Source: Cotesia glomerata (taxonomy: Eukaryota > Arthropoda > Insecta > Hymenoptera > Braconidae). Taken from it: DNA of 64,000 nucleotides. A program made the translations under genes and the position numbers. Each line of letters begins with the position of its first letter. The stretch's first letter is position 1. Below the pieces are notes generated by a model. It made no database searches. It had not been told where the DNA came from and saw only the letters and a list, made by a program, of their open reading frames with translations. The DNA lies in the NCBI RefSeq assembly GCF_020080835.1, contig NC_058166.1, forward strand, positions 5,394,001 through 5,458,000, in the 5' to 3' direction. Of the stretch, positions 1 to 11,006 are shown piece by piece.

Positions 1-89
1 TTCCCATCAAGGTCTTCGACGTCATCAACTTGGAGTTCTTTAAGTTCCTCACACCTGGTTGCCCCACACACACCGAAAATTAGCACTAC
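1..89 (-). CDS. Partial tyrosine-recombinase exon (Crypton-like), cut by window edge
   Basis: Read on the minus strand, a long T-run ending in TAG (splice acceptor, just right of position 89) is followed by an open frame of 29 codons to the window edge. It contains GATRCEELKEL followed by a run of acidic residues with DDVED. In tyrosine recombinases of the Crypton type, and the domesticated ones related to them, box I has an arginine followed a few residues later by an EL pair and then 'DV'; that arrangement is what is seen here. The arginine would be the first catalytic residue. No upstream exon was recognised to the right. Family assignment rests on a short stretch, so it could also be a domesticated host gene. 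The rest lies outside the window. Confidence 0.45.
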
Positions 90-585
90 CTAAAAAAAAA
101 ATATATATATGTCGGAGAATAAAGTACAGCGAAGTATTTTCTGTCAAAGTGATGAGAATATTCTTTAGGATATTTCTATTTTTAGTAATTTTAAGAAATG
201 TACTATTACTTTAATATTTTGTAAAATAAGTTTTAACGAAATTGTTTTATTGCGGTAGGCTTAGGCCTAGGTAGGCACATGGTGGTCAACGTAGTCGGGA
301 TCCCAGGACGATAGAGGTATCATAAAATTAATATGGAAAAGAGAAATATGCAGCAGGCAGACTATTTGAGAATAGTTGGGGAAAAGACAGTCTTGATTTG
401 GAATTGAGATTGAACGGACGTCCTGGTGATCGCGAATTCGTTATTTCCTAAGTCTCGGTCTATCGCAAGATATTTATAATTTTGTTAGCATTCTAAGTTA
501 AATTAATCTTGTACGAGTTTACCTACTCATTCTTGATAATTGATCTTATTGTAATTGGGAATATTAATTAATTGTAATAATAAAA
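90..585. other. AT-rich flank and putative 5' leader of the gypsy element
   Basis: No gene seen. The stretch should contain the 5' LTR or leader of the retrotransposon that follows, but I found no TG...CA direct repeat matching sequence downstream of the pol region. An (AT)n run lies at about 101-110 next to the acceptor of the recombinase exon. Confidence 0.4.
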
Positions 586-1972
586 ATGGGTAAATCACAA
601 AATGCTGAACCTCTAACAAAAGATCCTGCCTCTCCGACATCAGAAGTGGGATCGTCTCCATCTGGTCCAGCACCTGATCAGTGGAGTACATTTTTCGAGT
701 TTATGAAGAATTTTTTACCAAACCCGTCTTCGACAAGGAACAACGTTATTTTACCGCGGTTTAATCCAGAGAGTGCGGGATCGGATCCTGTTGCATGGTG
801 TTCAGCTACGGAATTGTGCCTGTCAGAAAACCCTCTTCAAGGGAGTGGGTTGATATCTGCGCTTAGTAAAAGCCTTGGAAGGCTCAGCGGCTCAGTGGCT
901 ATCTCAAGCAGCAATTCCGGGTATACAGTGGCCACAGTTAAAAGAACTTTTTGTGTCACGTTTTGGTGGACAAGAAACTGCGACAGCGGTCGTGCTGAAA
1001 ATCCACCAAGAGTTACCAACCAAGGATGAAAGTGTCGGCGCATTCGGCATTCGACTTCGATCATCGCTGAAGGCCCGCTGGAGGTCTCTAACGGTCGACG
1101 AAATTATTAATGCAGTTGTGCTTGCACGATTGACTCACATCGACAATCGGGTGGAGCGCGTAGCATTAACTACCGACATCAAAACAGAAGCCGAATTTTT
1201 GAGTGAAATGCGAGGCTTTTCCTACACCCGAAAAAGACCAGCATCAGCTTCAGACTCATCTATATCGGATTCGAAGCGTTTCAAGCCAGTGGTATCAGCA
1301 AAGTGCCATTTTTGTGGGGAAATAGGTCACAAGAAGTTTGAGTGTCCTAAACTTAAGAAGAAACACGTAGAGCAAAGCAGTAACTATCGTGGCAGCCAAG
1401 GATCACCCTCGTCATCGCGTCCTGTGACGTGTTTCAAGTGCGGAGCAGCTGGTCATATTGCGCCAAACTGTACGGCTTCAGGCAGCGGTCGTAGTGGCCC
1501 AGGAAACAACAAGGACAACGGTGGCGTCGAACGTCGTGTAAATCTGTGCACAGTAGCAGCTCCTACGGGTATTCTGAACCATCTTGGTGAGTCGTTTCCA
1601 TATTGTTTTGATTCGGGAGCGGAATGCTCACTAATAAAAGAATCGATTGCTCTTAAGTTTTCGGGAAGAAGAGCCAATGAATTAATAATTTTAAAGGGTA
1701 TCGGAAATGTTGTAGTAAATTGTAATATGCAAATTTTATCTACTGTAGTTATGGATTCGTTTACATTAGAGATTCTTTTTCACGTTGTCTTGGATGAATA
1801 TTTAAGCGAGAATATTTTGATAGGTCGAGAAATTTTAAGCTTGGGTTTTGAAGTAAATATTTCCCAACACAGTTTTAATATCTGTAAATCTAAAGTTATA
1901 AATGAATGTAGTAAAGTTGAAATTATAAATTTTGATAGCGTAGATACTGATGTTGATAAAACGATAAAATAA
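586..1972 (+). pseudogene. gag: Gag with two CCHC zinc knuckles plus aspartic protease (frameshifted)
   Basis: The frame opens at the ATG at 586, preceded by AT-rich leader. The first 95 or so codons are a Ser/Pro-rich N-terminus. Near 870 an extra G moves the frame, after which a capsid-like region leads to two CCHC knuckles (CHFCGEIGHKKFEC near 1302 and CFKCGAAGHIAPNC near 1431). A retropepsin-like segment follows, with the catalytic DSGA near 1611 and the GREIL motif near 1820 close to the C-terminus. The product would package element RNA and mature the polyprotein. The stop at 1970-1972 lies where the protease meets reverse transcriptase, so it may reflect a natural frame change between gag-pro and pol or another indel. 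Confidence 0.85.
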
Positions 1973-2019
1973 GATTAGTTTCAATATTAAAAGAATATGA
2001 AAGCTCTTTATCACGGGCT

Positions 2020-3309
2020 TTCCTCGTACTCACGTTAACAGTGGTGAACTTGAAATACGTTTAATTGATCCGAGCATTACGGTACAAAGAAGACCATATA
2101 GACTTAGTGTGGAAGAGAGACAAATAGTTAGAAAAAGAATTAATGAATTGCTTGAAGCGAATGTTATTCGCCCTAGTAATTCACCGTTTGCTAGCCCTAT
2201 TTTACTAGTTAAAAAAGATGGATCAGACCGCTTATGCGTTGATTATCGTGAATTAAATAAAAACACAATAGCAGATAAATTTCCTTTTGCCACTTATTTT
2301 AGATCAAATACCGAGACTTAGAAAAGCTAAATTTTATATCAGTTTAGATATGGCCAGCGGTTTCCATCAGATTCCCATACATCCAGAATCTATAGAACGT
2401 ACGGCATTTGTCACTCCTGATGGCCAATTTGAATTTTTAACAATGCCATTTGGGCTTAAAAATGCTCCTTCTGTTTTTCAAAGAGCAATTTTAAAAGCAT
2501 TAGGTGAGCTCGCGTACACTTTCGTTGTAGTTTACCTAGACGATGTATTAGTAATTGCGGATACAATAGAGGAAGCGTTTGAAAGACTTCGAATGGTATT
2601 AAAAATTCTCATAGATGCGGGATTCTCATTTAATTTTTCAAAATGTTCTTTTCTTAAAACATCTGTTTTATATCTTGGGTATGAAATTAAAGACGGAGAA
2701 GTTCGTCCAAACCCTCGTAAAATAAATTCTTTAACAATGTTACCCGCTCCTCGGACTGTTACTCAGCTTAGACAGTTTATTGGCCTTGCGTCTTACTTTC
2801 GACGATTTGTCCCTAAATTTTCACAAATTATGAAACCATTATATGCACTCACCTCAGGTAAAAAATATATTGAGTGGACTGAGGCACATGAAAATGCTCG
2901 ACAAGAAGTAATTCATATTTTAACCAATGAACCCGTCTTAATAATTTTTGACCCGGATTATCCCATAGAATTGCATACCGATGCTAGTTCCGATGGGTAC
3001 GGAGCAATACTCATGCATAAAGTAGACGGTAAAGATAAAGTTATTGAATATTTTAGTAAAAGAACAAGCCCAGCCGAGTCCAGGTATCATTCTTACGAAT
3101 TGGAAACTATGGCTGTTGTCAAATCAATAAAACACTTTCGGCATTACTTGCATGGACGGCAGTTTACTGTTGTGACGGATTGCAACTCTTTAAAGTCCTC
3201 CCAAAATAAGATTGACCTTAACGATAGAGTACATAGATGGTGGGCTTATTTACAGGCTTTTCAATTCGATATAGTTTATAGAGAAGGCAAACGCATGGCT
3301 CATGCGTGA
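2020..3309 (+). pseudogene. pol: Reverse transcriptase and RNase H of the gypsy element
   Basis: Starts in the region encoding [14 protein letters not shown], the usual lead-in of Ty3/gypsy reverse transcriptase. The palm shows [18 protein letters not shown], the SLDMASGFHQIP block and the catalytic YLDD near 2534. RNase H follows, with TDASSDGYGAIL near 2970 and the ELETMAVV helix near 3100. One extra T in the run at about 2285-2290 breaks the frame between the RT fingers and palm, and one extra T near 3310 breaks it at the RNase H to integrase linker. Otherwise no in-frame stop is seen. It copies element RNA into DNA in cytoplasmic particles. Confidence 0.9.
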
Positions 3310-4528
3310 TTTCTTCTCTCGAAATCCTCTGCCTGATTTGTCAAAACAAGTTAATAAAATTGAAGAGAAACGTGTAAAACTCGCGGAAATATCAGTTGAT
3401 TCGCTCCTTGCCGAACAACGCCGTGATTCGAAACTTTCGGAAATAGTCCCCAAATTACAAAATGGTGAGCTATCGGAAGACCTTTCAAAATCTTACGAAA
3501 TTAAAAGCCGGTACGCTTTATCGAAAAGTACAAAGAAAAGGTGAAACCTTCTGTTTGCCGATTGTACCTAGAGCTTTTCGGTGGTCCGTTATTAACCACG
3601 TACATGAGTCTGTGATGCACTTAGGTTGGGATAAAACACTTGATAAGGTCTATGAGTATTACTGGTTTGAGGGTATGTCCAAGTATGTACGTAAATTTGT
3701 TGAAAATTGTATTACTTGTAAGCTCTCTAAAAACTCACTCAGGTAAAATTCAAGCTGAATTACATCCCATTCCTAAGACCCGCATACCTTGGCATACTGT
3801 GCATATAGATATTACAGGTAAATTGAGTGGTAAGAATAATACCAAAGAATATGTTATTGTTATTGTAGACGGCTTTACCAAATACGTTTATCTATATCAT
3901 ACTCGCAAAATTGACTGTAATAGTGTTATTAAAGCCTTAAAGGCTGCAATATTTGTATTTGGGGCCCCTGCTCGAGTGATTGCCGATCAAGGTAGATGTT
4001 TTACGGGGAAAGACTTTAAAAACTTTTGTAAATCCTTGAATATTATTTTACATTTAATAGCTACAGGTACCAGTAGGGCAAATGGTCAGGTAGAACGAGT
4101 AATGAGTACGTTGAAAAATATGTTCACTGCTGTTGAGTCTAATAATCGCCCATGGCAAGAGGCCATCGGTGAAGTTCAGTTAGCTTTTAAATTCAACCGT
4201 GAATCGTATTACTAAGTCTAGTGCGCTAGAATTATTAATTGGTAAAAGGCAAGACCTTATGGATTGTTAATAGATGACAACGAAGAAGAAATTAATATCT
4301 CTAATGTAAGACAACGAGCGATTGATAGTATAGAAGAGAATGCAACGTATGAGAAAATTAGATTCAATAAAAATAAAAGCTAAAGTCAATAGATTTAAGA
4401 TAGGAGATCATGTTTTGATTGAAAATGAAGAACGTAATCAGACGAAGCTTGATAGAAAATTCAGAGGTCCATTTGTAGTAACAGAATTACTTGATAATGA
4501 TAGGTACAAAACTAAAATCATTGAATAA
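3310..4528 (+). pseudogene. Integrase of the gypsy element
   Basis: After the linker, the zinc-binding HHCC domain is visible (HVHESVMHLGW ... CITCKLS, 3597-3726). The DDE catalytic core starts near 3780 with the first aspartate in VHIDITG, has the second in VIADQGRCF near 3980 and the glutamate in RANGQVERVMS near 4075. A C-terminal chromodomain-like or SH3-like tail (FKIGDHVLI) ends at 4528. Three one-base shifts are seen, at about 3520, 3735 and 4205, the first two explained by an extra A in an A-run. The protein would insert the cDNA copy into the genome. Confidence 0.85.
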
Positions 4529-5125
4529 TAATAGAAGTTTTAAGTATAGTCATGATAAGTTGAGGGAAATGCCTGGAGAATTATGTCTCCTATTGAGTTG
4601 GATGTCTGCTCGGACAATGAAAAGTTGTGCCGAAAAGACTGCTGCTGGTGATAGTTCTGGAAACAGGGACTACAGTTGAAGTAGAGACCACCAATGACAC
4701 GGAGCACTGATGGCTGCAGGTCGAGGCCTGAGTTATTTTGTATTTTTGCACATGCATCAGTGTGTAGTCGCAACTGCAAACCAACTTAGTGGCTAATGTT
4801 AGTTTGATCAGGGCGCGATGGGCAGCTGATGATGTGGCGGGCAGGTAGTTGTGGCAACTACAGAATGTGTTTGGTACTGTATGTGGCATACAGGGTAGCC
4901 TAGAGATAGTGCGAATGTCTATTGGTGGTGCTCAATGAAGTATTTAATTATTAAACGATAAGGAATAACGATTGATGGCTTTTTCTATCTCTTGCATACT
5001 ATGCGGTAACTTTCTTTGTATAATAAATAATTAGTAGATTTCTGTTATTGGGGAGGACTTCTGAATCTTTCTATGGATGTTACCTATTGTAAAATGTTTT
5101 ACTATAAGAGAAGTCAATTGGAGAC
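4529..5125. other. Region right of gypsy integrase up to the assembly gap
   Basis: No gene seen. It has mixed composition with a GC-richer stretch at 4690-4900. It may hold the end of the element, including part of a 3' LTR, but no repeat of the 5' side was found. Confidence 0.4.
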
Positions 5126-5225
5126 NNNNNNNNNNNNNNNNNNNNNNNNNNNNNNNNNNNNNNNNNNNNNNNNNNNNNNNNNNNNNNNNNNNNNNNNNNN
5201 NNNNNNNNNNNNNNNNNNNNNNNNN
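5126..5225. other. Assembly gap of 100 N
   Basis: Exactly 100 N, the usual placeholder for a gap of unknown size. Long poly(A/T) and (CA)n tracts lie just to its right, which may explain the failed assembly. Confidence 0.99.
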
Positions 5226-5255
5226 GTAAAGGGATTCCCCCAAGAGAGAAAAAAA

Positions 5256-5259
<4 letters not shown>

Positions 5260-5291
<32 letters not shown>
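5260..5291. repeat. (AC)n microsatellite
   Basis: About 16 AC units, directly preceded by an A-run. Confidence 0.95.
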
Positions 5292-5292
<1 letters not shown>

Positions 5293-5439
5293 CTTCGGAG
5301 AGTGAGTTTGGAGTCACAAAATACTGTGGAAGTGACGAACCACAGGGTCTCAATCTCTGATAAAACCACACACATACACGTGCGCAAGCACAAAAGCGTA
5401 AATCCGCCGTGCAACCTCCACGTGGTACGCTTTGGGTAA

Positions 5440-6380
5440 CGCTAATGCCGGCGGTAATTTTTTTTTTAATTTTTTGAAGTTTTTAGCCAATTGAAAAAAA
5501 TTAAAAAAAATTTTTTTTATTTTTTTTTTTCCTCAAAAATTTTCGATTTTTTTTTTTTTTTTTTTTTTCCTTAAATTTTTCAAGTCACTAATACAGAATT
5601 GAGAGAAAAATGAAAAAAAAAAATTTTTTCAGAGCGAAATTCTTGCTCCTTTAATTTTTTCAAAAATTCGATCAAGTGGGAAAAAAAAAACGGTTGGCTG
5701 GATTGAATTGAAACTTCGTAGGGTTTTTGTGGGTATATTGAACAGTAAAAGGCACACTTAACGTTAGTGGTTTCCGCAATATTTTTGATTGGGCGCTTGA
5801 TTTTCCAAAAAACGACAAAAAGCCCTTTTTTGGATGCTTTTTCAAATTCATGTAATGATTGAAAAAAAATTTTTTTTTCAAAATTCAATTGCCAATCCTT
5901 GTAGAGAATTTATTCAAGTTTTTAAAACCAACCTCAAAATTTCTGTGCGATCATTGGTTGCTGAGATATTGGTAATCAAAGACAAAATGATCTTTTTCCA
6001 TTCAAACATCGATATCTCAGCGAGAAATGCTCGTATCGAGATTTTAAAAAAACGAAATTAAAGCTGAATAAACAAGCTATCCGGTCCATATAGAGGTTAA
6101 GTCGAAAAAATTCTTTCCACGTCCGTAGATTAAAAAAAAAAACCAAAAAAATTTCGAAAATTTTTTTTTCGGTGGTTTTCTTATGATTACTCGAAAAATA
6201 TTTTCAAAAAAAAATTTTCAAACTCAGATCCAAAAATTAAACACTTAGAGCTACAATTTGCTTTTTTTTTTGCTGTACGACCATTTTTGTATAAGTTACA
6301 GCCTGTTGAAAATCCCCCAAAAATTTAGATTTTTTTTCTGCTTCCTTAATTTTTGTGAGAAGTGTAGATTTAGCTTATAT
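5440..6380. repeat. Poly(A/T)-rich low-complexity block
   Basis: Dense homopolymer A and T runs (up to about 20) with short interspersed unique sequence. Open frames here arise from the poor stop-codon content of the runs, not from a gene. Phrases such as 'atatctcagcgagaaatgctcg' in style resemble the (CA)n TIR family found later in the window, so it may be an old, decayed copy. Confidence 0.6.
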
Positions 6381-6414
6381 GAATGGTGAAGATGTACGTT
6401 AACTTATCGGTCGT

Positions 6415-6485
6415 ACGGCGTAGGGGTTAGTGGTCGGTCTGGCAAGCACGCGGCTCGGATTCGAATCTCGGTTAGGGTAAATGCG
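6415..6485 (+). repeat. Weak tRNA-like sequence (possible SINE head)
   Basis: A B-box-like GGATTCGAATCTC is at about 6457-6469, with a D-arm-like GTTAGTGGTCGG upstream. No proper acceptor stem or anticodon arm forms, so this is not called as a tRNA gene. Confidence 0.3.
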
Positions 6486-6828
6486 ATTTTCACTTTATTT
6501 CTATAATTAGCGAAAGTTAGGTCTAAATTAAGAGTTAAGCCGTCTGAACTTGCGTTAGCTCTAGATCAAAATTGAAATAAATTATTGACAATTAAAAAAT
6601 TCCTTTTTTATAATTTCAACTAACAACTACTCATTTTATACAAAATAATTTAACCGTTTCGTAGAATTTTACTATTTTATTTCAGAGAATTCAATTTATT
6701 CGAAATTGGGTTCTTAATACTAATTTGGTTTCACATTAAACAATTAAATTCTAAATTTATTTTGTAATCTACTTCTTTTAGTAAATTCTATAGTGGTGAA
6801 TAAGCCTGGGCTTGCTTTGGCTTAAAAA

Positions 6829-6900
6829 CTTGGGCCAGTCTTGGTTAACAATCTTGGGCCAGTCTTGGTTATCATGCTTGGGCCAGTCTAGGCAACCAAG
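6829..6900. repeat. 24 bp minisatellite, three units
   Basis: The unit CTTGGGCCAGTCTTGGTTAA(+4) starts at 6829, 6853 and 6877. Degenerate TGGGCCA words continue to about 6990, so the array was once longer. Confidence 0.8.
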
Positions 6901-7039
6901 CTTGGCACCCTGTTATCACTCCAGACTTCTACCAAGGCTGGGCCAAAGCGGGTTTACAAGCATGGGCCAGAGATAGACAGCATTGCGCCAAGCACGGCCC
7001 ATATCTGGCCCCGCCGTATTGTCCTGTATGGAATGGCTC

Positions 7040-7173
7040 ACCTATAATAACCCCAAACTACCCCCTCCTACTCTCTCTTTAGGCCCGAAGATCGATACGC
7101 GCCAGTGCTGCGTCCTACTATTATCTATATTTGGTGATATATCGACTCAGGGTAATTTCACCCTGTTACAACG
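7040..7173 (+). repeat. Right end of an LTR-like repeat (copy 1)
   Basis: Shares the block around CGCGCCAGTGCTGCGTC and the terminus ACCCTGTTACA with the end of the larger element at 11006. It appears to cut the LINE fragment that follows. Confidence 0.5.
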
Positions 7174-7189
7174 GTGAAATCACAGTCCC

Positions 7190-7460
7190 TTGTTAAAGTC
7201 CTTCAAGGATGTAAAAAATTATTGGGTGGATCCTTGTATCTAAAGGGCTTGTTGATATTGGGGAAAAATTTTGTTGAATCTTTGTAGTTGATATTATTAG
7301 CCATAAGCTTCCAATATGCATCCTCTGATCTTTTGAACTTTATCTGGAGATGTTTGTTGACGAGTTTTATCATCATTTTTACCTGAGTATTTTTGTTGTT
7401 GTCCTTGAAGAGCTCGCTGACTAGAGTAGACTTGTATTTGTAGAGTTTCTTGATTTTGTG
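7190..7460 (-). pseudogene. LINE ORF2 fragment downstream of the endonuclease domain
   Basis: On the minus strand this reads a lysine-rich stretch (KKLYKYK ... NKHLQIKFKRS, then AYWK) typical of the linker between endonuclease and reverse transcriptase of Jockey/CR1-like LINEs. It directly continues the fragment at 11007-11880: removing the 7461-11006 insertion joins the two without losing the frame. It has no RT domain; the remainder is cut off at about 7190 by another repeat. Confidence 0.6.
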
Positions 7461-7741
7461 ATGTAACGGGTGATTATTCTTTACCGCTCATTGGCCCCTT
7501 AATTAATTTAATAAAAGCAATATAATAAATAAATGATTCTAAATTAACAAGGGCGCCACCAGGATTTTGTATCTCGGTTCCTGGAACCGGAAACCAGAGC
7601 TGAGCTTATAATCTACAGGGAGAGAGAGTGGAGGAAGGTGATCTGAAAGAAATAAATTTTTATTTAACAATATATCGATATTTATTAACCATATAAAATA
7701 ACAATTGGTGGTCACTCACGCACTCACACTACAATTAACTA

Positions 7742-7857
7742 CTTAAGACTACAGCCTAACTAACGGCTGACCAGGACCTCTTAAGACTAACAGCCTAACT
7801 AACGGCTGACCAGAACTTCTTAAAACTAACAGCCTAACTAACGGCTGACCAGGACCT
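7742..7857. repeat. 39 bp tandem repeat, three units
   Basis: Units start at 7742, 7780 and 7819. Each carries CAGCCTAACTAACGGCTGAC, and the first unit lacks one base. Units differ at two or three positions. Confidence 0.9.
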
Positions 7858-7870
7858 CTTAAAACTAACA

Positions 7871-8054
7871 AAAATTCTTAATCCTACAGTACCCTCATAT
7901 GGAGCGTCTATACTGCAGTTTCTAACTAAGTCGCGCTGTCCACCGGACCCTCACGCTCTATCAAAATTCTTAATCCTGACGGTACCCTCTTATGGAGCGT
8001 CTATACCGCAGTTTCTAACTAAGTCGCGCTGTCCACCGGACCCTCACGCTCTTA
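7871..8054. repeat. 92 bp tandem duplication, two units
   Basis: The unit starts AAAATTCTTAATCCT at 7871 and again at 7963. It contains CGCGCTGTCCACCGGACCCT. The copies are about 95% alike, and the array directly follows the 39 bp array. Confidence 0.9.
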
Positions 8055-9140
8055 GACTGTCTGAACTACTCTACTCGACAAAACATCAACAAGTAGAGAA
8101 TGTACGCACTCACACACACATATCCCGCACGATCTTTACACACATAACCCGCTCACACACACACACTGGCTCTACTTTACTTTTTACTTCTGACTTATAA
8201 AATTAATTAATTCTCAAAAAATCTACACTAAAAACTGACACTTGAATTTATTCCAAATTATCCACGAGTTTAATACTCAACATTAAATAAAATTTTAGGA
8301 ATAATATCGACGCAAAATTTTACTCCAATTTCAACTCGTAATTTTATTTCTTAAATCTTTAATAAATTCTTGAGAATACTCTTTATAAAATTCTAACTAA
8401 TTTTCTGGGACTTAATCCATGCCGTTAAATGTTTTTATAAATAATTCCAATAAAATAATAATTTTAGTCTTCAATAGTTCAATATATAAATGACCACCTG
8501 GAATTTTTCGATTTATAAATAATTAATAAAACAATTTTTTTTCAATGTAAAATAAATTCACGAAAAATTATCCACGGGTAATTCGATCTCGATGGCGTCG
8601 AAACTCAGTAGCCGATTCTCAGTAAATTATATTGAATAAATAATACTTTCTTGTAACAAATAATATTACATAATAATAATTCAATTGTTCTTACTAATAA
8701 ATTATCGCGTGAAATAATTGCCAGGAATTTGCGCGCTCAAAATGGACGCCGATGTTCGTTAGTGCGTAGCAAATATGACCTCGGGTATGCGACCGACGCT
8801 TGACCGGTCATGAGCCACCGATTGGAATAATTCTCGATATTCAGAATTCAAATTAATGTTTTATTAATGAAGTAAATTTATTTAAACCAATCTTAAGATG
8901 TTAATAATTATGAACTGGCCAAATTAATAAATTAATTACTCACGACTTCTAAACCCAAGAGGTCTAGAACATTCTTCGGGTATAAGATCCCCAAGAAGAA
9001 TACTCACAATGCTAACGAATAAGAATTAATTACAATTAATTAATTATTTAATTATTATTAGGCAAAATATTATAAACAATTAAAAAAAACATCTTATTTG
9101 TGAAATAACTACTTCTATACTAAATAGAATTTCTACCCCC
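8055..9140. other. AT-rich interior of the LTR-like insertion
   Basis: No gene or structured RNA seen. A few short (AC)n stretches lie at about 8100-8165. Confidence 0.5.
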
Positions 9141-9144
9141 TGGA

Positions 9145-9300
9145 GATTTTATAGCTTAACTGGTAGAGCCCTTGGCGCGTAACCGAGAGATCTGGATTCG
9201 ATTCCCAGTCTGGGCTGTCTGATTATTTTGTCAATTACGGAAAAATTTCCACTGAGTAGGTCCCCCCTTTCCCCTATTCGTTCTTTCCCAACTCCCTTAA
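9145..9300 (+). repeat. tRNA-derived SINE copy (Thr-like head), degenerate
   Basis: The A box TAGCTTAACTGG is at 9152-9163 and the B box GGATTCGATTCC at 9194-9205, at tRNA spacing. The anticodon loop reads CGCGTAA with a G in place of the invariant U33, so it is not a working tRNA. After the B box it shares CAGTCTGGGCT and a pyrimidine-rich tail with the copies at 33778 and 58190. Confidence 0.5.
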
Positions 9301-10196
9301 AATTTGCTTTGATATGGGAATTATCAAAAATTTGATTTAATAATGAGAAGTAGTAAAATTGATGAGCCGGGTATACGACCCCCTTGGCTCATCAAAAATG
9401 TGAAAGTCTCAATACCTGGTTAAATTTGTGCTGAGGAAGCTCTTTGTTCAAAACTGGCTTCCTTCTTGGACTTTTTGGCTGCTGATGTTGTTGAACTGAG
9501 CACTGCACCAGGGGCTGCTCACTCAATGCTTTTAGATGGGACCGAATTTTGTCTTTGCAAAGATTCATTCATACCACTACAAAATTGAAATCACTATGTA
9601 TCTATAGTTTTTTTTTGTTAGTATAGAAAAAATGTCAGCAGTTTTTAGGAAATTGAGAGCGCCCTCTATTGAGTAACGTGATTGGAGATAACTTAGGCGC
9701 GGAAATTGGAACGAAATAATAAATTATTATTGGAATTATGATAACAAATAATAAAATATCAATAGAAGTCAGTTGAAAAATAAAAAATCATCAATAAAAC
9801 AATAAATGAATAGTAAATACACCAAATAATAAATAATAATAAACAAACCCACTTACGCTCGAGGCTTAAAATTTACTTAATGTGATATTTGGTTGTAAGC
9901 TGAGATAGCTCTGAGGGACATTGAAAGACTTGTCAACGTTCAGGCGCACGTTCGAATTTTGCTACCGTGGAATTTTTTTTTTTTTTTATTTTTTTCAAAA
10001 TAAATAATAAAATTAAAGTAATGTCAAAATTGTTTTCTTTCTTTTTTTTTTTTTTTTTTTATAATAAATAAATGAGCAAAATTTATACTTAGGAGAAAAA
10101 AAAACTACGGAATAAATTATTTTGGCTTTTATTATAAGTTGATAAGTCATTGATTAATAAATTACAAAAATAAAACATTTTTATTGTTTATAATAA

Positions 10197-10227
<31 letters not shown>

Positions 10228-10553
10228 GTAATATATTTGATGATGTGTAGACTTAATGAGGAATTTATTTACATTTTTTTTCACAAAAGGAAATAAAAAA
10301 ATGTGATTTCACAATATACAAAAAAATAATGATTTAATATTTAATTAATATAATATAAATAAAAGAAAAAAGTTTCTAAAAAAGAAAATAAATAAATGTG
10401 AATTATTAAATAAAAAATTGGACAGCAATGATATTAACAAACGCAAAGTAAACAATAGCAAAAGTTAGAGGTTATAAAACTTTACTAAAGAATAAATTTA
10501 AAAAGACTTTGAAAAAATTAATTATTAATTTAAGAAATAGGCTCAAATAGTAA
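9301..10553. other. AT-rich, no gene seen; inverted-repeat arm and poly(T) runs
   Basis: 9480-9600 is the left arm of an inverted repeat matched at 10760-10880 on the other strand (shared core GGGGCTGCTCACT). Several A and T runs lie between 9960 and 10110. Confidence 0.5.
10193..10227. repeat. (AAT)n microsatellite
   Basis: About ten perfect trinucleotide units. Confidence 0.9.
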
Positions 10554-10759
10554 TTAGAGTTTAAAGATAGCTGAATAATAATAAAAAGTCAAGAATAACG
10601 CTTCAAATCGCAAAAAATTCGAGATAACCAAAATCAACACATGTAATCGCAATAATAGTGGCCACAAGAATGGCGGATTGTTATTTTCCGGTTGTGGATT
10701 TCGAATATTATTATTATTAGAAGTGCTGCCATATTTCAGAAATAAATATAGGGAAAATT

Positions 10760-10880
10760 TCATTTTCTTAAGTTGTAGTCCTTCGTCTTTGCAAATGACA
10801 AAATTGGGTATGGTGGAGATCAGAAGTGAGCAGCCCCTGCACTGCACTACTTCTAACTCACCGCAGCTACTCAACTGACC
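10760..10880 (-). repeat. Right arm of an inverted repeat (pairs with 9480-9600)
   Basis: On the minus strand it carries AGGGGCTGCTCACT and CAATTTTGTC..TTTGCAAAGA in the same order and spacing as 9510-9565 on the plus strand. Confidence 0.6.
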
Positions 10881-11006
10881 AAGAAACCCAAAATTTCCCC
10901 CACTTAATGCTAATGGGTCCCGAAGACCGAGACGCGCCAGTGCTGCGTCGACTAATTATCACGCGTGTGCGGTTTTACCGTCACAAGGTAAATTACCCTG
11001 TTACAT

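Larger units (their letters stand above)
586..4528 (+). mobile_element. Ty3/gypsy retrotransposon body, frameshifted, LTRs not found
   Basis: Gag, protease, reverse transcriptase, RNase H and integrase follow one another in the Ty3/gypsy order, on one strand and without large deletions. The reading frame changes at least six times, at about 870, between 1972 and about 2020, at 2290, 3310, 3520, 3735 and 4205. At most places one extra base in a short run explains the change, and the frames between are free of stops. No LTR pair or primer-binding site was recognised; the right one may be beyond or inside the assembly gap at 5126-5225. It is therefore either a recently dead element or an intact one with sequencing errors. 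Confidence 0.9.
7461..11006 (+). mobile_element. LTR-like or TIR insertion, about 3.5 kb, inside a LINE
   Basis: Begins TGTAACGGGT and ends ACCCTGTTACA, so the ends are inverted and have the TG...CA form. The flanks are GTGA and TTGA, an imperfect four-base duplication, and the interrupted LINE frame resumes on the other side. I see no gag, pol or transposase inside. It may be a long solo LTR enlarged by later insertions: a tRNA-like SINE near 9150, tandem repeats at 7742-8054 and an inverted repeat 9480-9600/10760-10880. The class is unresolved. Confidence 0.45.

Noticed and set aside
100..5125. LTR pair of the gypsy element
   Set aside because: I compared 90-585 with 4530-5125 and saw no convincing direct repeat; the right LTR may be in the gap.
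5031..5414. Open frames running through the N gap
   Set aside because: They consist of unknown residues and (AC)n translation.
7742..8054. CRISPR-like array
   Set aside because: Tandem units adjoin without spacers; this is an animal genome.
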